NCBI GenBank assembly: GCA_002431345.1
Contig: DJEN01000051.1
Location: forward strand, 29,504-44,516
Reading direction: 5' to 3'
Origin: Megasphaera sp. UBA5897
GTDB taxonomy: Bacteria > Bacillota > Negativicutes > Veillonellales > Megasphaeraceae
Length of the DNA: 15,013 nucleotides
The notes under the pieces were generated by a model. It saw nothing but the letters and a program-made list of their open reading frames with translations, ran no database searches and had not been told where the DNA came from. This document shows positions 8,054 to 15,013 of the stretch, piece after piece. Positions within the stretch are counted from its first letter, which is position 1; every line of letters starts with the position of its first letter. The translations under genes were made by a program, and so were the position numbers.

Positions 8054-10029
8054 GTTCGATTATCAACATATTGGACGAAGCGACGCGCAATAAAATTGCC
8101 GCCGGTGAGGTCGTAGAACGGCCGTCTTCGTGCATCAAAGAGCTGATAGAAAACGCGATTGATGCCGGCGCGAAGTCGATTGAAGTAGAAATCGCCGATG
8201 GCGGCCAGTCGTATATGCGCGTAACCGATGACGGATGCGGTATGAGTGCTGAAGATGCCCATAAATGCATTATCCGCCATGCGACGAGCAAAATCAGTTC
8301 AGTAGAAGATATATTTTCTATCAGCTCGCTGGGTTTCCGCGGCGAAGCCGTACCGAGTATTGCCGCTGTTTCTCATATGCAGATTACGACTCGGCGACCG
8401 GATGATGAGTTTGCCACGCATCTGCTGCTGGACGGCGGCGTTATTACGACAGAAGACCAAGTCGGCGCTCCTGTCGGCACGACGATGGAAGTCAGCGACT
8501 TGTTTTACAATACGCCGGCCCGGCGGAAGTTTTTGAAAAGTGAACGGACAGAAAGTGCCAAAATCAGCGAAATGCTGACTAAGCTCGCACTGGCAGAGCC
8601 GGCTATTGCCTTTACGTTTACCAATAACGGCAGGACGACGGTACATACCGGAGGCGGCGGTGACCTGAAAGAAACGATTGCCAATATTTACGGCGCGTCG
8701 CTGGCCAAAGAAATTTTCCCGATTTCGTACGATGACAACGGCATATATATTGAAGGCTATGTAGGCAAGCCGTCTGTACTGAAAAGCACGCGGGCTTGGC
8801 AGACTTGCATTGTCAATCAGCGCATTGTCCATAATCCGCTCATGTTTAAAGCTATTGAAAACTCGTATCATGCGATGCTGCCCAAATCGGGCTATCCCTT
8901 CGTTATGCTGCACGTCCATGTAGATCCGGCAACGATAGATGTCAACGTGCATCCGTCTAAAACAGAAATCAAGTTTGCTGATGAACAAGCTGTTTACCGG
9001 GCGATTTATCACAGCATCATTACGGCACTGGTCGCGCAGGACAAGCCGGAAGAAATTGCTGCGACAGTCGAACTGCCTTCCTATAAAATCGCGCGTATAG
9101 AAGAAAAAGAACAAGCATGGGAACACAAAGAAACGCCGCAGGCAGCCATGGAAACACAATCCCTGCCGTTTGATACGGCCGTCAAGCCGCCTAAGGCACC
9201 GCTGCCGTTTGTCCAGAACGGGGCAGACGGGCGAAAAGATGCGGTACCGCTGCAGTCGCTGCAGGAACGGCAGACTCCGGCGTATCGAACGAAGCCTTCG
9301 CCTATGCCTGCTGCAGGCGGCCATACGAATGATTTGCCAAGAGATGCTGCATATGTGCCCTGCACGGAAACAGGGGAGACAGAAGCGTTTGCTAAGGCAT
9401 TAGAAGCACGGGAAACGGCACCGGTTGCGGATACACCGGTGATTACCTTTGACGGTGACGACGATGTGTTTATTCCCTTGGGGGAAGTGGCGGACTGCTT
9501 CATTATTGCCAAAAAAGGACAGGACTTGTATATTGTAGACCAGCATGCTGCCCATGAACGTATCCGCTATGATATGTTCTGCAAACGAGTAGAAAAAATG
9601 CCGAGCCAGCAGCTGCTGACGGCTGAATTTGTAGAAGTCGATGCCGACGACATGACTCTTTTGTTGGAACGGCGCGACGTGTTTGACGATTTGGGGTATA
9701 CCTATTCAGAAGCCGGCCCGACGACGCTGCGCGTGGAAGAAGTTCCTTGTGATTTGCAGACCAGCGATATTGCCGGTTCCCTGCAGGATATTTGCCAAGC
9801 CCTGCATGAAAACAACAGCTTGGACAAAGCGACGCTGCGCCACCGTTCGTTGGCATATTTGTCCTGCCATGGCGCAGTCAAGGCAGGAGATACGCTGAAT
9901 ATCCGCCAGATGAAACAGCTGCTGGAAGATTTATTCCACACGGAAAAGCCATATGTATGCCCGCACGGCCGCCCGATTATCGTGCGGTTTACACCGGATG
10001 AATTGGCAAAGCTGTTTAAACGAACATGA
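8050..10029 (+). CDS. mutL: DNA mismatch repair endonuclease MutL
   Basis: MutL (659 residues) links mismatch recognition to strand incision. The N-terminal GHKL ATPase has E34-N35 in the KELIENAIDAGA motif, DDGCGM (60-65) and the GFRGEA lid. A variable Pro/Ala/Gln-rich linker covers about 340-460. The C-terminal dimerisation domain carries nuclease motifs typical of bacteria without MutH: DQHAAHE (D497-E503), SCHGAVKAG, and CPHGRP (637-642) followed by FKR. The nuclease motif DQHA-X2-E-X4-E has Asp (D508) in place of the final Glu, and the clamp-binding segment reads QQLLTA (520-525), where B. subtilis has QEMIVP. The start is GTG in a GTGA overlap with the mutS stop; AAGGGAG at 8034-8040 supports it. 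The stop overlaps the next gene by ATGA. Confidence 0.97.
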   Translation: MSSIINILDEATRNKIAAGEVVERPSSCIKELIENAIDAGAKSIEVEIADGGQSYMRVTDDGCGMSAEDAHKCIIRHATSKISSVEDIFSISSLGFRGEAVPSIAAVSHMQITTRRPDDEFATHLLLDGGVITTEDQVGAPVGTTMEVSDLFYNTPARRKFLKSERTESAKISEMLTKLALAEPAIAFTFTNNGRTTVHTGGGGDLKETIANIYGASLAKEIFPISYDDNGIYIEGYVGKPSVLKSTRAWQTCIVNQRIVHNPLMFKAIENSYHAMLPKSGYPFVMLHVHVDPATIDVNVHPSKTEIKFADEQAVYRAIYHSIITALVAQDKPEEIAATVELPSYKIARIEEKEQAWEHKETPQAAMETQSLPFDTAVKPPKAPLPFVQNGADGRKDAVPLQSLQERQTPAYRTKPSPMPAAGGHTNDLPRDAAYVPCTETGETEAFAKALEARETAPVADTPVITFDGDDDVFIPLGEVADCFIIAKKGQDLYIVDQHAAHERIRYDMFCKRVEKMPSQQLLTAEFVEVDADDMTLLLERRDVFDDLGYTYSEAGPTTLRVEEVPCDLQTSDIAGSLQDICQALHENNSLDKATLRHRSLAYLSCHGAVKAGDTLNIRQMKQLLEDLFHTEKPYVCPHGRPIIVRFTPDELAKLFKRT

Positions 10030-10826
10030 TGCAGCTGTATGTAGTGCCATCTTTAAAGGCTAAAGAAAAATTAATCAGCCAATCCCAAGCATGGGCAGCG
10101 GAAATAGGTGCGCAATGGGTGCCGCGGCACGGCCAAACGATGGAAGAGCTGACGCGTGTGTATGGAGAAAGGCTTTTGGTATATACGTCCAAAGGTCCGC
10201 AGATTGTACGGCCTGAAGGAACTCATTTTTTTAGCTTGAATATGGCAGAACTCCGTATTCAGCATATACGCCGGGGACAATCAGATCATTTCCTCGAAGC
10301 CATTGGCAGTGGGGAACCTATGACGTTTTTGGACTGTACGTGCGGCTTTGGGGCAGATACCATCACGGCAGCCTTTGCGCTGCCGCAGGGTTCCCGTATT
10401 GACGCGTTGGAAATCTCTCCCCTGCTGGGAGCTGTAACGCAGTGGGGCACACGGCATTTTGTCCATGAAAAAGAAGATGTCACGCAGGCACTGCGGCGTA
10501 TTCACTTGACACTGGGCGATTTTAGAACGTATTTGCAGGATGAAGCAGCACCACCGTACGATGTGTTGTATTTTGACCCAATGTTTCAGCATCCCGTCAC
10601 GGCAAGCTGCCAATTTCAGCCTGTCCGCCCGCTGATGGACCACGATGCCTTGACCATTGACGATGTACGGCTGGCACTGCAAAAGGCGCGCCGCCGTGTC
10701 GTTATCAAAGACCGTTCGCTGCAGTGGCTGGCAAAAACCTTTCCGCAGATGAAGCGGTATGGCGGCAAATACAGCCGGGTAGCCTATGGCGTACTCAAAG
10801 GGGAGGCAACGGAATGGAACACGTAA
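10026..10826 (+). CDS. Class I SAM-dependent methyltransferase, RsmJ-like
   Basis: This 266-residue protein has a Rossmann-type SAM-binding core. Motif I is FLDCTCGFGAD (101-111), an acidic residue at the end of strand 2 is E129 in ALEIS, and a DPMF motif sits at 184-187. DPMF followed by His, and a later RRVVIKD strand, resemble RsmJ (YhiQ), the E. coli enzyme making m2G1516 in 16S rRNA. The resemblance is partial: E. coli RsmJ has DPMFPH and VVVKR where this protein has DPMFQH and VVIKD. Residues 1-70 form a separate N-terminal part I cannot assign. The ATG at 10026 overlaps the mutL stop by 4 nt, and the 3' end overlaps miaA by 13 nt. I infer an RNA methyltransferase; the substrate is not proved by sequence. 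Confidence 0.8.
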   Translation: MMQLYVVPSLKAKEKLISQSQAWAAEIGAQWVPRHGQTMEELTRVYGERLLVYTSKGPQIVRPEGTHFFSLNMAELRIQHIRRGQSDHFLEAIGSGEPMTFLDCTCGFGADTITAAFALPQGSRIDALEISPLLGAVTQWGTRHFVHEKEDVTQALRRIHLTLGDFRTYLQDEAAPPYDVLYFDPMFQHPVTASCQFQPVRPLMDHDALTIDDVRLALQKARRRVVIKDRSLQWLAKTFPQMKRYGGKYSRVAYGVLKGEATEWNT

Positions 10827-11755
10827 TTGCAATTATCGGCCCGACTGCCGTCGGCAAAACAGCACTTAGTTTTGCCCTGGCAGACTATTTTCATACAGAC
10901 CTTATTTCCGGTGATGCCTATCAGATTTATCGCCGGATGAACATTGGCACGGCCAAGCCGACAAAAGAAGAGCTGCAGCAGTATACGCACTATCTCATTG
11001 ACATTGCCGAACCGGGAGAACCGTATTCTGCGGCAAAATTTTGCCAAATGGCAGATACGGCAATTCGCAGGGTAAACAAAGAAGGCAAAATTCCTATCCT
11101 TGTCGGCGGTACAGGGCTGTATGTCCAGTCTCTGCTGGAAGGCTATCAGTTTGGTGCGTCTCATGCTGATGAAGCTGCCCGGCAAAAAGCTAAAGAAACG
11201 ATACAGTCCTTGACTGAACGTGAGCTGAAAGCCTATATTGCCTCTCAAACGGACTGGCAGCCGGCAGACTGGCATGAGCTGCTGGCCAATACAAACCGTC
11301 TCGTGCGGCTCATCACGGCGATTCACATGGGAGAAGGCCGACAGTTTGTCCGGGCAGCCAAAGCAGACGGCCTTGTGTATCATGCCTATGTTATCGGTTT
11401 GTCTCTGCCGCGGGAGGTCCTGTATGCCCGCATTGAGCAGCGCATTGACACGATGATAGAAATCGGCTGGATAGATGAAGTCCGTCAGCTGCTGGCACAA
11501 GGCATTTCACCGGACTGCCAGGCCATGAAAGCCATCGGCTACCAGGAACTGGCTGCGTATCTACAAAAAAAGATGCCGCTGGAACTGGCTGTGGAACGAA
11601 TAAAAAAACGAACACGGCATTTTGCCAAGCGGCAGCTGACGTGGTATCGCCGCATGCCGTATATTCATTGGTTTGAAAAAAACAACTATCCATCAGAAGA
11701 TGCATTGGCAGCTGATGTGATACGCCATATACCGTTTACTAAAGAAAGGATCTGA
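10814..11755 (+). CDS. miaA: tRNA dimethylallyltransferase (MiaA)
   Basis: MiaA transfers a dimethylallyl group from DMAPP to N6 of A37 in tRNAs reading UNN codons, giving the i6A37 that MiaB then thiomethylates. The 313-residue protein has the P-loop GPTAVGKT (9-16), the ISGDAYQIYRRMNIGTAKP substrate loop, the DIAEPGEPYS segment, VGGTGLYVQSLL, AIGYQEL and the C-terminal FAKRQLTWYRR motif. The catalytic-loop Asp is kept, although DAYQIY replaces the more usual DSMQIY. The ATG at 10814 was chosen because GGGAGG (10801-10806) lies 7 nt upstream and the P-loop then falls at the normal distance. A longer in-frame start inside the preceding gene is unlikely. The next gene starts 2 nt after the stop. 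hfq, often adjacent to miaA, is absent. Confidence 0.96.
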   Translation: MEHVIAIIGPTAVGKTALSFALADYFHTDLISGDAYQIYRRMNIGTAKPTKEELQQYTHYLIDIAEPGEPYSAAKFCQMADTAIRRVNKEGKIPILVGGTGLYVQSLLEGYQFGASHADEAARQKAKETIQSLTERELKAYIASQTDWQPADWHELLANTNRLVRLITAIHMGEGRQFVRAAKADGLVYHAYVIGLSLPREVLYARIEQRIDTMIEIGWIDEVRQLLAQGISPDCQAMKAIGYQELAAYLQKKMPLELAVERIKKRTRHFAKRQLTWYRRMPYIHWFEKNNYPSEDALAADVIRHIPFTKERI

Positions 11756-11757
11756 AC

Positions 11758-13014
11758 GTGTTGTCTATCGATATAGAAACAATTAGAAAAAATGCGATGG
11801 CTGCTTGTGCTGACCAGTTTGAACGCATTGATACCATTTGTCTTCATAATACAGAAAAAGTACTGCAGGCGTACAAAGATGCCCAAATTTCTTCCTATCA
11901 ATTTGCTGGCACATCCGGCTATGGCTATAGCGACATGGGTCGAGAAAAGCTTGATGAAGTATTTGCCCGTGTTTTTAAAGCCGAAAAAGCGATTGTACGG
12001 CCTCATTTTGTTTCAGGTACGCATGCGCTGGCAACCGTTTTGCTGGCGCTGCTGCAGCAGGGTGATTTGATGATGTCTCTCATCGGGGCACCATATGACA
12101 CGATGCAGGGTGTTATCGGCTATGCCCATGAAACCCCGCATTCCCTCAAAGAAAAAGGCGTCCTGTATCAAGAAGTACCGCTGAAGGACAATGCGTATGA
12201 CCTGGAAGGCATTCGGGATGCCGTGCAGAAAAACCAACCGAAACTCGTTTTGATTCAGCGTTCCCGCGGCTACAGCACGCGCGCATCTTTGAAGATTTCC
12301 GATATTCGCACGATTATCCAAACCGTCAAAGCTGTCAGCCCGCAGACCATATGCTTTGTCGATAACTGCTACGGCGAATTTGCTGCTGAAGAAGAACCGA
12401 TTGAAGCCGGTGCAGATATCATTGCCGGTTCTCTCATTAAAAATCCTGGCGGCGGTATTGCGCCTACAGGCGGCTATATTGCCGGGAAAGAAGAACTCGT
12501 CCATGCGGCAGCTGATTATTTGACAGCACCGGGACTGGGCGATGAACTCGGTTCCTATGCGGCTGGATACCGTCTCTTTTTCCAAGGATTTTTTATGGCA
12601 CCGCACGTTACGGCACAGGCCATCAAAGGAGCTATTTTTGCAGCGGCTGTTTTTTCACAGATGGGATTCAAGGTATCGCCGCAGCCGGACGAAGCACGTT
12701 ATGACTTGATTCAGACAATTTATTTGGAAAACGAAAAGAACATGTGTCTGTTCTGCCAGGGGATTCAGTCCTATTCGCCTGTCGATGCGCACGTTACGCC
12801 GATTCCGGACGACATGCCCGGCTACGCGGATAAAATCATTATGGCAGCCGGCGACTTTGTACAAGGCTCGTCTATCGAATTGTCCGCAGACGGTCCGATT
12901 CGCGACCCTTATATGATTTATCTCCAAGGCGGCATTGTATTTGAACACAACGTCTTGGCTATTCTCAGTGCTGCCAAATACATCAGCGACCATGCAGAAG
13001 GAGACGCGCAATGA
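11758..13014 (+). CDS. PLP-dependent Met_gamma_lyase-family protein (aluminium resistance protein, YnbB-like)
   Basis: This 418-residue protein is a fold-type I PLP enzyme of the family named methionine gamma-lyase-like or aluminium resistance protein (B. subtilis YnbB is the usual reference). Visible hallmarks are an N-terminal YQFAGTSGYGYSDMGR segment, VSGTHALA for phosphate binding, D202 in CFVDNCYGEF as the likely pyridine-nitrogen partner, and K228 in GSLIKNPGGG as the likely Schiff-base lysine. The C-terminal domain ends with the family's GPIRDPY and GGIVFEH segments. The physiological reaction is not established; the aluminium label comes from an old phenotype and should not be read as function. 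The start is GTG at 11758, 7 nt after AAGGA (11746-11750); a TTG directly after it is an alternative. It overlaps rnmV by ATGA. Confidence 0.9.
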   Translation: MLSIDIETIRKNAMAACADQFERIDTICLHNTEKVLQAYKDAQISSYQFAGTSGYGYSDMGREKLDEVFARVFKAEKAIVRPHFVSGTHALATVLLALLQQGDLMMSLIGAPYDTMQGVIGYAHETPHSLKEKGVLYQEVPLKDNAYDLEGIRDAVQKNQPKLVLIQRSRGYSTRASLKISDIRTIIQTVKAVSPQTICFVDNCYGEFAAEEEPIEAGADIIAGSLIKNPGGGIAPTGGYIAGKEELVHAAADYLTAPGLGDELGSYAAGYRLFFQGFFMAPHVTAQAIKGAIFAAAVFSQMGFKVSPQPDEARYDLIQTIYLENEKNMCLFCQGIQSYSPVDAHVTPIPDDMPGYADKIIMAAGDFVQGSSIELSADGPIRDPYMIYLQGGIVFEHNVLAILSAAKYISDHAEGDAQ

Positions 13015-13556
13015 TCAAAGAAGTACTCGTCGTAGAAGGCCGCTCTGATGTCGCCCGCATTCGTGCCAGCCATATCGAAGCTGATATGATTACGACAGAT
13101 GGATTCAATCTCAAACCGCATACAATGGAACAGATTCGCTGTGCCTATGAAAAACGGGGCATTATCATCCTCACCGACCCGGACAGAGCAGGGGAACAGA
13201 TTCGCAAGTATCTGACCGAACGGTTTCCCAAGGCCAAACATGCCTTTATCCCGCGCAAAGACGCGATTGCCAACAACGATTTGGGCGTAGAACAAGCATC
13301 GCCGGAAGCCATCCGCCTAGCCTTGAAAAAAACACGCTGTGCTGTGTATTCGCCGGAAACGACGTTCTCTATGAATGATTTGACAGCGAACCAGCTCAAC
13401 GGCAGTGCTGATGCGGCAGAGCGCAGAGCGGCTGTTGGGGCAGTGCTCGGTATTGGTTACGGCAACGCTAAACAGTTTTTGAAACGGCTGAATCATTATG
13501 GCGTGACGCGGGAAGAATGGAATAACGCCTTACAAACCGTAGAAAGCGAGGAATAA
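13011..13556 (+). CDS. rnmV: Ribonuclease M5, 5S rRNA maturation
   Basis: RNase M5 cuts both sides of the 5S rRNA precursor in Firmicutes, with ribosomal protein L18 as helper. The 181-residue protein begins with a Toprim domain: the catalytic Glu is E9 in VVEGRSDV and the DxD pair is D56/D58 in TDPDRAGE. The later IPRKDAI and GVEQA segments are also typical of the family. The C-terminal part (about 115-181) is the family-specific RNA-binding region. Length is normal. AAGGAG (12998-13003) lies 7 nt before the ATG, which overlaps the previous stop codon. It is followed 2 nt later by rsmA, a pairing common in Firmicutes. Confidence 0.94.
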   Translation: MIKEVLVVEGRSDVARIRASHIEADMITTDGFNLKPHTMEQIRCAYEKRGIIILTDPDRAGEQIRKYLTERFPKAKHAFIPRKDAIANNDLGVEQASPEAIRLALKKTRCAVYSPETTFSMNDLTANQLNGSADAAERRAAVGAVLGIGYGNAKQFLKRLNHYGVTREEWNNALQTVESEE

Positions 13557-13558
13557 CC

Positions 13559-14419
13559 ATGAAAGAATTCGTCAATTTGTCCAGCCCTGACGTAGTTCGT
13601 TACGTCGTCAACCGTTTTGGCCTGCGTATGAACAAAAAGCTGGGACAAAACTTCTTGATTCGCCGCGCTGTCGTCGATGACATTGCGGATGCGGCAGACC
13701 TGCACGAAGGGGAACCGGTACTGGAAATTGGGCCGGGCATCGGGACGCTGACGCAGGCATTGGCTGAAACAGGTGCAGACGTTACGGCCGTCGAACTGGA
13801 TGACCATTTGCTTCCGGTCCTCGACAAAACACTGGAACACTATGACAACGTACGGATTGTTCATGGCGACATCATGCGTATTGATATACCGGAAGTAATG
13901 CATCATCAGCCTTTTAAAGTTTGCGCTAACTTGCCGTACTATATTACGACGCCGATTATCATGAAGCTCCTTGAACAAAAGCTTCCAATCGAAAAAATCG
14001 TTGTCATGGTACAAAAAGAAGTGGCCGAACGCATGGTAGCCGTACCGGGACATAAGATTTACGGCGCGCTGTCCGTTTCCGTGCAATACTATACACAGCC
14101 GGAAATGCTCTTTGAAATTTCCCCCAAGAGCTTTATGCCCGCACCGGAAGTTACCTCTGCTGTCGTCGCGATGGACGTGCGCAAAGAACCGCCTGTACAG
14201 GTCAAAGATGAAAAACGTTTCTTTACCGTTGTCAAAACGGCTTTTTCGCAGCGCCGCAAAACTTTTGCCAATACACTAAAATCAGCCGGCCTTTCCAAAG
14301 AACAGATAACAGATATATTGGCACACAGCCAGATAGACGGCAGCCGCCGCGGCGAAACGATGAGCCTCGAAGAATTTGCCTGTGTGGCCGACGCATGGAC
14401 AGAGTTACTGCAGCAGTAG
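13559..14419 (+). CDS. rsmA: 16S rRNA (adenine(1518)-N6/adenine(1519)-N6)-dimethyltransferase RsmA (KsgA)
   Basis: RsmA dimethylates two adjacent adenosines in the helix 45 loop of 16S rRNA late in 30S assembly; loss gives kasugamycin resistance. The 286-residue protein has the family entry KKLGQNFL (26-33), SAM motif I EIGPGIGT (56-63), acidic residues in AVELDD, and the catalytic NLPY (124-127) followed by YITTP. The C-terminal domain carries FMPAPEVTSAV and the FSQRRKTFANTL segment typical of KsgA. GAGGA (13548-13552) lies 6 nt before the ATG, and the gap to rnmV is 2 nt. It is the last gene of the operon and is followed by a strong terminator. Confidence 0.97.
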   Translation: MKEFVNLSSPDVVRYVVNRFGLRMNKKLGQNFLIRRAVVDDIADAADLHEGEPVLEIGPGIGTLTQALAETGADVTAVELDDHLLPVLDKTLEHYDNVRIVHGDIMRIDIPEVMHHQPFKVCANLPYYITTPIIMKLLEQKLPIEKIVVMVQKEVAERMVAVPGHKIYGALSVSVQYYTQPEMLFEISPKSFMPAPEVTSAVVAMDVRKEPPVQVKDEKRFFTVVKTAFSQRRKTFANTLKSAGLSKEQITDILAHSQIDGSRRGETMSLEEFACVADAWTELLQQ

Positions 14420-14460
14420 CAAACTGCATATAGAAGAAATACATATATTGTGTAAACAGC

Positions 14461-14499
14461 AAAGCCGAGAACCAATCTCACAGAAGTTCTCGGCTTTTT
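14461..14499 (+). terminator. Rho-independent terminator of the miaB-rsmA operon
   Basis: AAAGCCGAGAAC (14461-14472) pairs perfectly over 12 bp with GTTCTCGGCTTT (14486-14497). The loop is 13 nt and a run of five T follows (14495-14499). It lies 41 nt after the rsmA stop. AAA at the 5' foot of the stem gives some potential for reverse-strand function, but no gene converges here. The 41 nt between rsmA and the hairpin hold nothing I can name. Confidence 0.95.
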
Positions 14500-14506
14500 G
14501 TGTGCG

Positions 14507-14535
14507 TTGACAAAGATAAAAAATACGCCTATAAT
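14507..14535 (+). promoter_or_regulatory. Consensus sigma-A promoter of the C_GCAxxG_C_C gene
   Basis: TTGACA (14507-14512) and TATAAT (14530-14535) are both perfect consensus hexamers with the optimal 17-nt spacer. Transcription should start near 14542, giving a leader of about 40 nt. The promoter begins only eight bases after the preceding terminator. Such a strong unregulated promoter would be constitutive, which makes the overlapping palindrome notable. Confidence 0.85.
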
Positions 14536-14549
14536 CGACATATGTCAAT
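14534..14549. promoter_or_regulatory. Palindrome over the -10/+1 region, candidate repressor operator
   Basis: GACATATGTC (14537-14546) is a perfect 10-bp palindrome. Two further outer pairs beyond one mismatch extend it to 16 bp (14534-14549). It overlaps the end of the -10 box and the predicted start site, where a bound repressor would block transcription. The ACA-N2-TGT core recalls CopY/BlaI-type operators, but the flanks do not fully fit and the regulator is unknown. Confidence 0.45.
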
Positions 14550-14581
14550 ATATACTATACATTATAGAAGGAGAAGATATC

Positions 14582-15013
14582 ATGAAACAAGCGTATCAGT
14601 TAGCAGAACAATATCATTTGAAAGGAAATAACTGTGTAGAATCAATCGTCAAAACATTTAATGACTGTCTTGATCTGCAGCTGCCGGACATCGCAATCCG
14701 CATGGCCTGCGGACTGGGCGGCGGCATTGGCCGTTCCGGCTGTGCCTGCGGCGCGCTTACCGGCTCAGCTTTGATTATCAGTGCCCTCGTAGGCCGATTG
14801 GACCCAGAAGAAAAACCACTGCCGGACGTCTATCAATATACCAGCGAATTTCACGACCGCTTCAAAAAACACTTCGGCGCTACTTGCTGCCGTGCTCTCA
14901 ACACACTAAGCTTCGGCACGCCGGAATACCGCAAACACTGCATCAAAATCACGGCAACCACAGCAGACATGCTGTCTGATTTCTTGGTGGAAAAAGGATT
15001 GATGAAACAGTAA
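14582..15013 (+). CDS. C_GCAxxG_C_C family protein (small cysteine-rich, putative redox or metal protein)
   Basis: This 143-residue protein matches the C_GCAxxG_C_C family, named for its cysteine pattern. C18 lies in NNCVES, the central motif SGCACGALTG has C54 and C56 (SG-CAC-GAL), CC lies at 102-103 in GATCCRAL, and C120 lies in KHCIK. A Gly-rich run (GLGGGIG) precedes the central motif. The cysteine layout suggests bound metal or redox chemistry, but no function is established for the family. No signal peptide is seen, so it is probably cytoplasmic. The start is the ATG at 14582, 8 nt after AAGGAG (14568-14573). An upstream in-frame TTG would run through the terminator and promoter and is discounted. 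It has its own strong promoter and candidate operator. The stop codon is the last three bases of the window, so downstream partners are not visible. Confidence 0.9.
   Translation: MKQAYQLAEQYHLKGNNCVESIVKTFNDCLDLQLPDIAIRMACGLGGGIGRSGCACGALTGSALIISALVGRLDPEEKPLPDVYQYTSEFHDRFKKHFGATCCRALNTLSFGTPEYRKHCIKITATTADMLSDFLVEKGLMKQ

Noticed and set aside
8299..9324. Long minus-strand open frame of 341 codons opposite mutL
   Set aside because: It lies entirely opposite an unmistakable mutL, its translation is rich in Arg/Cys/Phe with no recognisable domain, and long antisense frames are common opposite these codon-biased genes.
10724..10813. Longer miaA reading frame with 30 extra residues
   Set aside because: It lies inside the methyltransferase gene, puts the P-loop unusually far from the N-terminus, and ignores the GGGAGG before 10814.
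11565..11684. Several runs of seven A in miaA (others in miaB and rnmV), possible slippage sites
   Set aside because: They encode ordinary Lys-containing stretches in conserved genes; the reading frames are intact and such runs are frequent in sequence of this composition.
14498..14581. Longer frame for the last gene starting at a TTG in the terminator T-run
   Set aside because: It would run through the consensus promoter and its predicted start site; the ATG at 14582 has a strong ribosome binding site.
1..15013. Search for mobile elements, CRISPR arrays, tRNA or rRNA genes and defence systems
   Set aside because: I saw no transposase, integrase, regularly spaced repeats, tRNA-like cloverleaf or defence-gene motif; apart from the autotransporter and the last gene, the window is a conserved housekeeping operon.

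Overview
The window looks like chromosomal DNA from a diderm Firmicute of the class Negativicutes, probably a Megasphaera/Veillonellaceae-type bacterium. Two things point there: a classical type Va autotransporter, which needs an outer membrane, and next to it a run of Firmicutes-type housekeeping genes (ribonuclease M5, an aluminium-resistance/methionine-gamma-lyase-like protein, a MutL carrying the endonuclease motifs). The genus is inference from gene content and codon style; no rRNA is present. All recognisable genes are on the + strand.

Region 1 (1-304) holds the possible tail of an upstream gene, an intrinsic terminator, and an AT-rich promoter with nine consecutive G residues just upstream of an extended -10 box. 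Region 2 (305-3844) is one cysteine-free autotransporter adhesin-type gene of 1179 codons, closed by a strong terminator. Its run of Gs between -35 and -10 is the layout expected of a phase-variable surface protein promoter, and is the most interesting signal here.

Region 3 (about 4038-14499) is one long, tightly packed operon: miaB, mutS, mutL, an RsmJ-like methyltransferase gene, miaA, a Met_gamma_lyase-family (ynbB-like) gene, rnmV and rsmA. It starts at a good promoter 50 bases upstream of miaB. Junctions are 2-11 nt apart or overlap by 4-13 nt, and a 12-bp perfect hairpin with a T-run ends it. The operon combines mismatch repair (MutS/MutL), both steps of ms2i6A37 tRNA modification (MiaA then MiaB), maturation of 5S rRNA (RnmV) and modification of the 3' end of 16S rRNA (RsmA and perhaps the RsmJ-like enzyme). 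hfq, often found beside miaA, is absent.

Region 4 (14500-15013) is a separate transcription unit: a consensus sigma-A promoter with a palindrome over the transcription start, driving a small cysteine-rich protein of the C_GCAxxG_C_C family. I found no tRNA or rRNA genes, CRISPR array, insertion sequence or prophage gene. No wholly new multi-gene system is evident; the novelty candidates are regulatory (poly-G promoter, palindromic operator) and contextual (operon composition).
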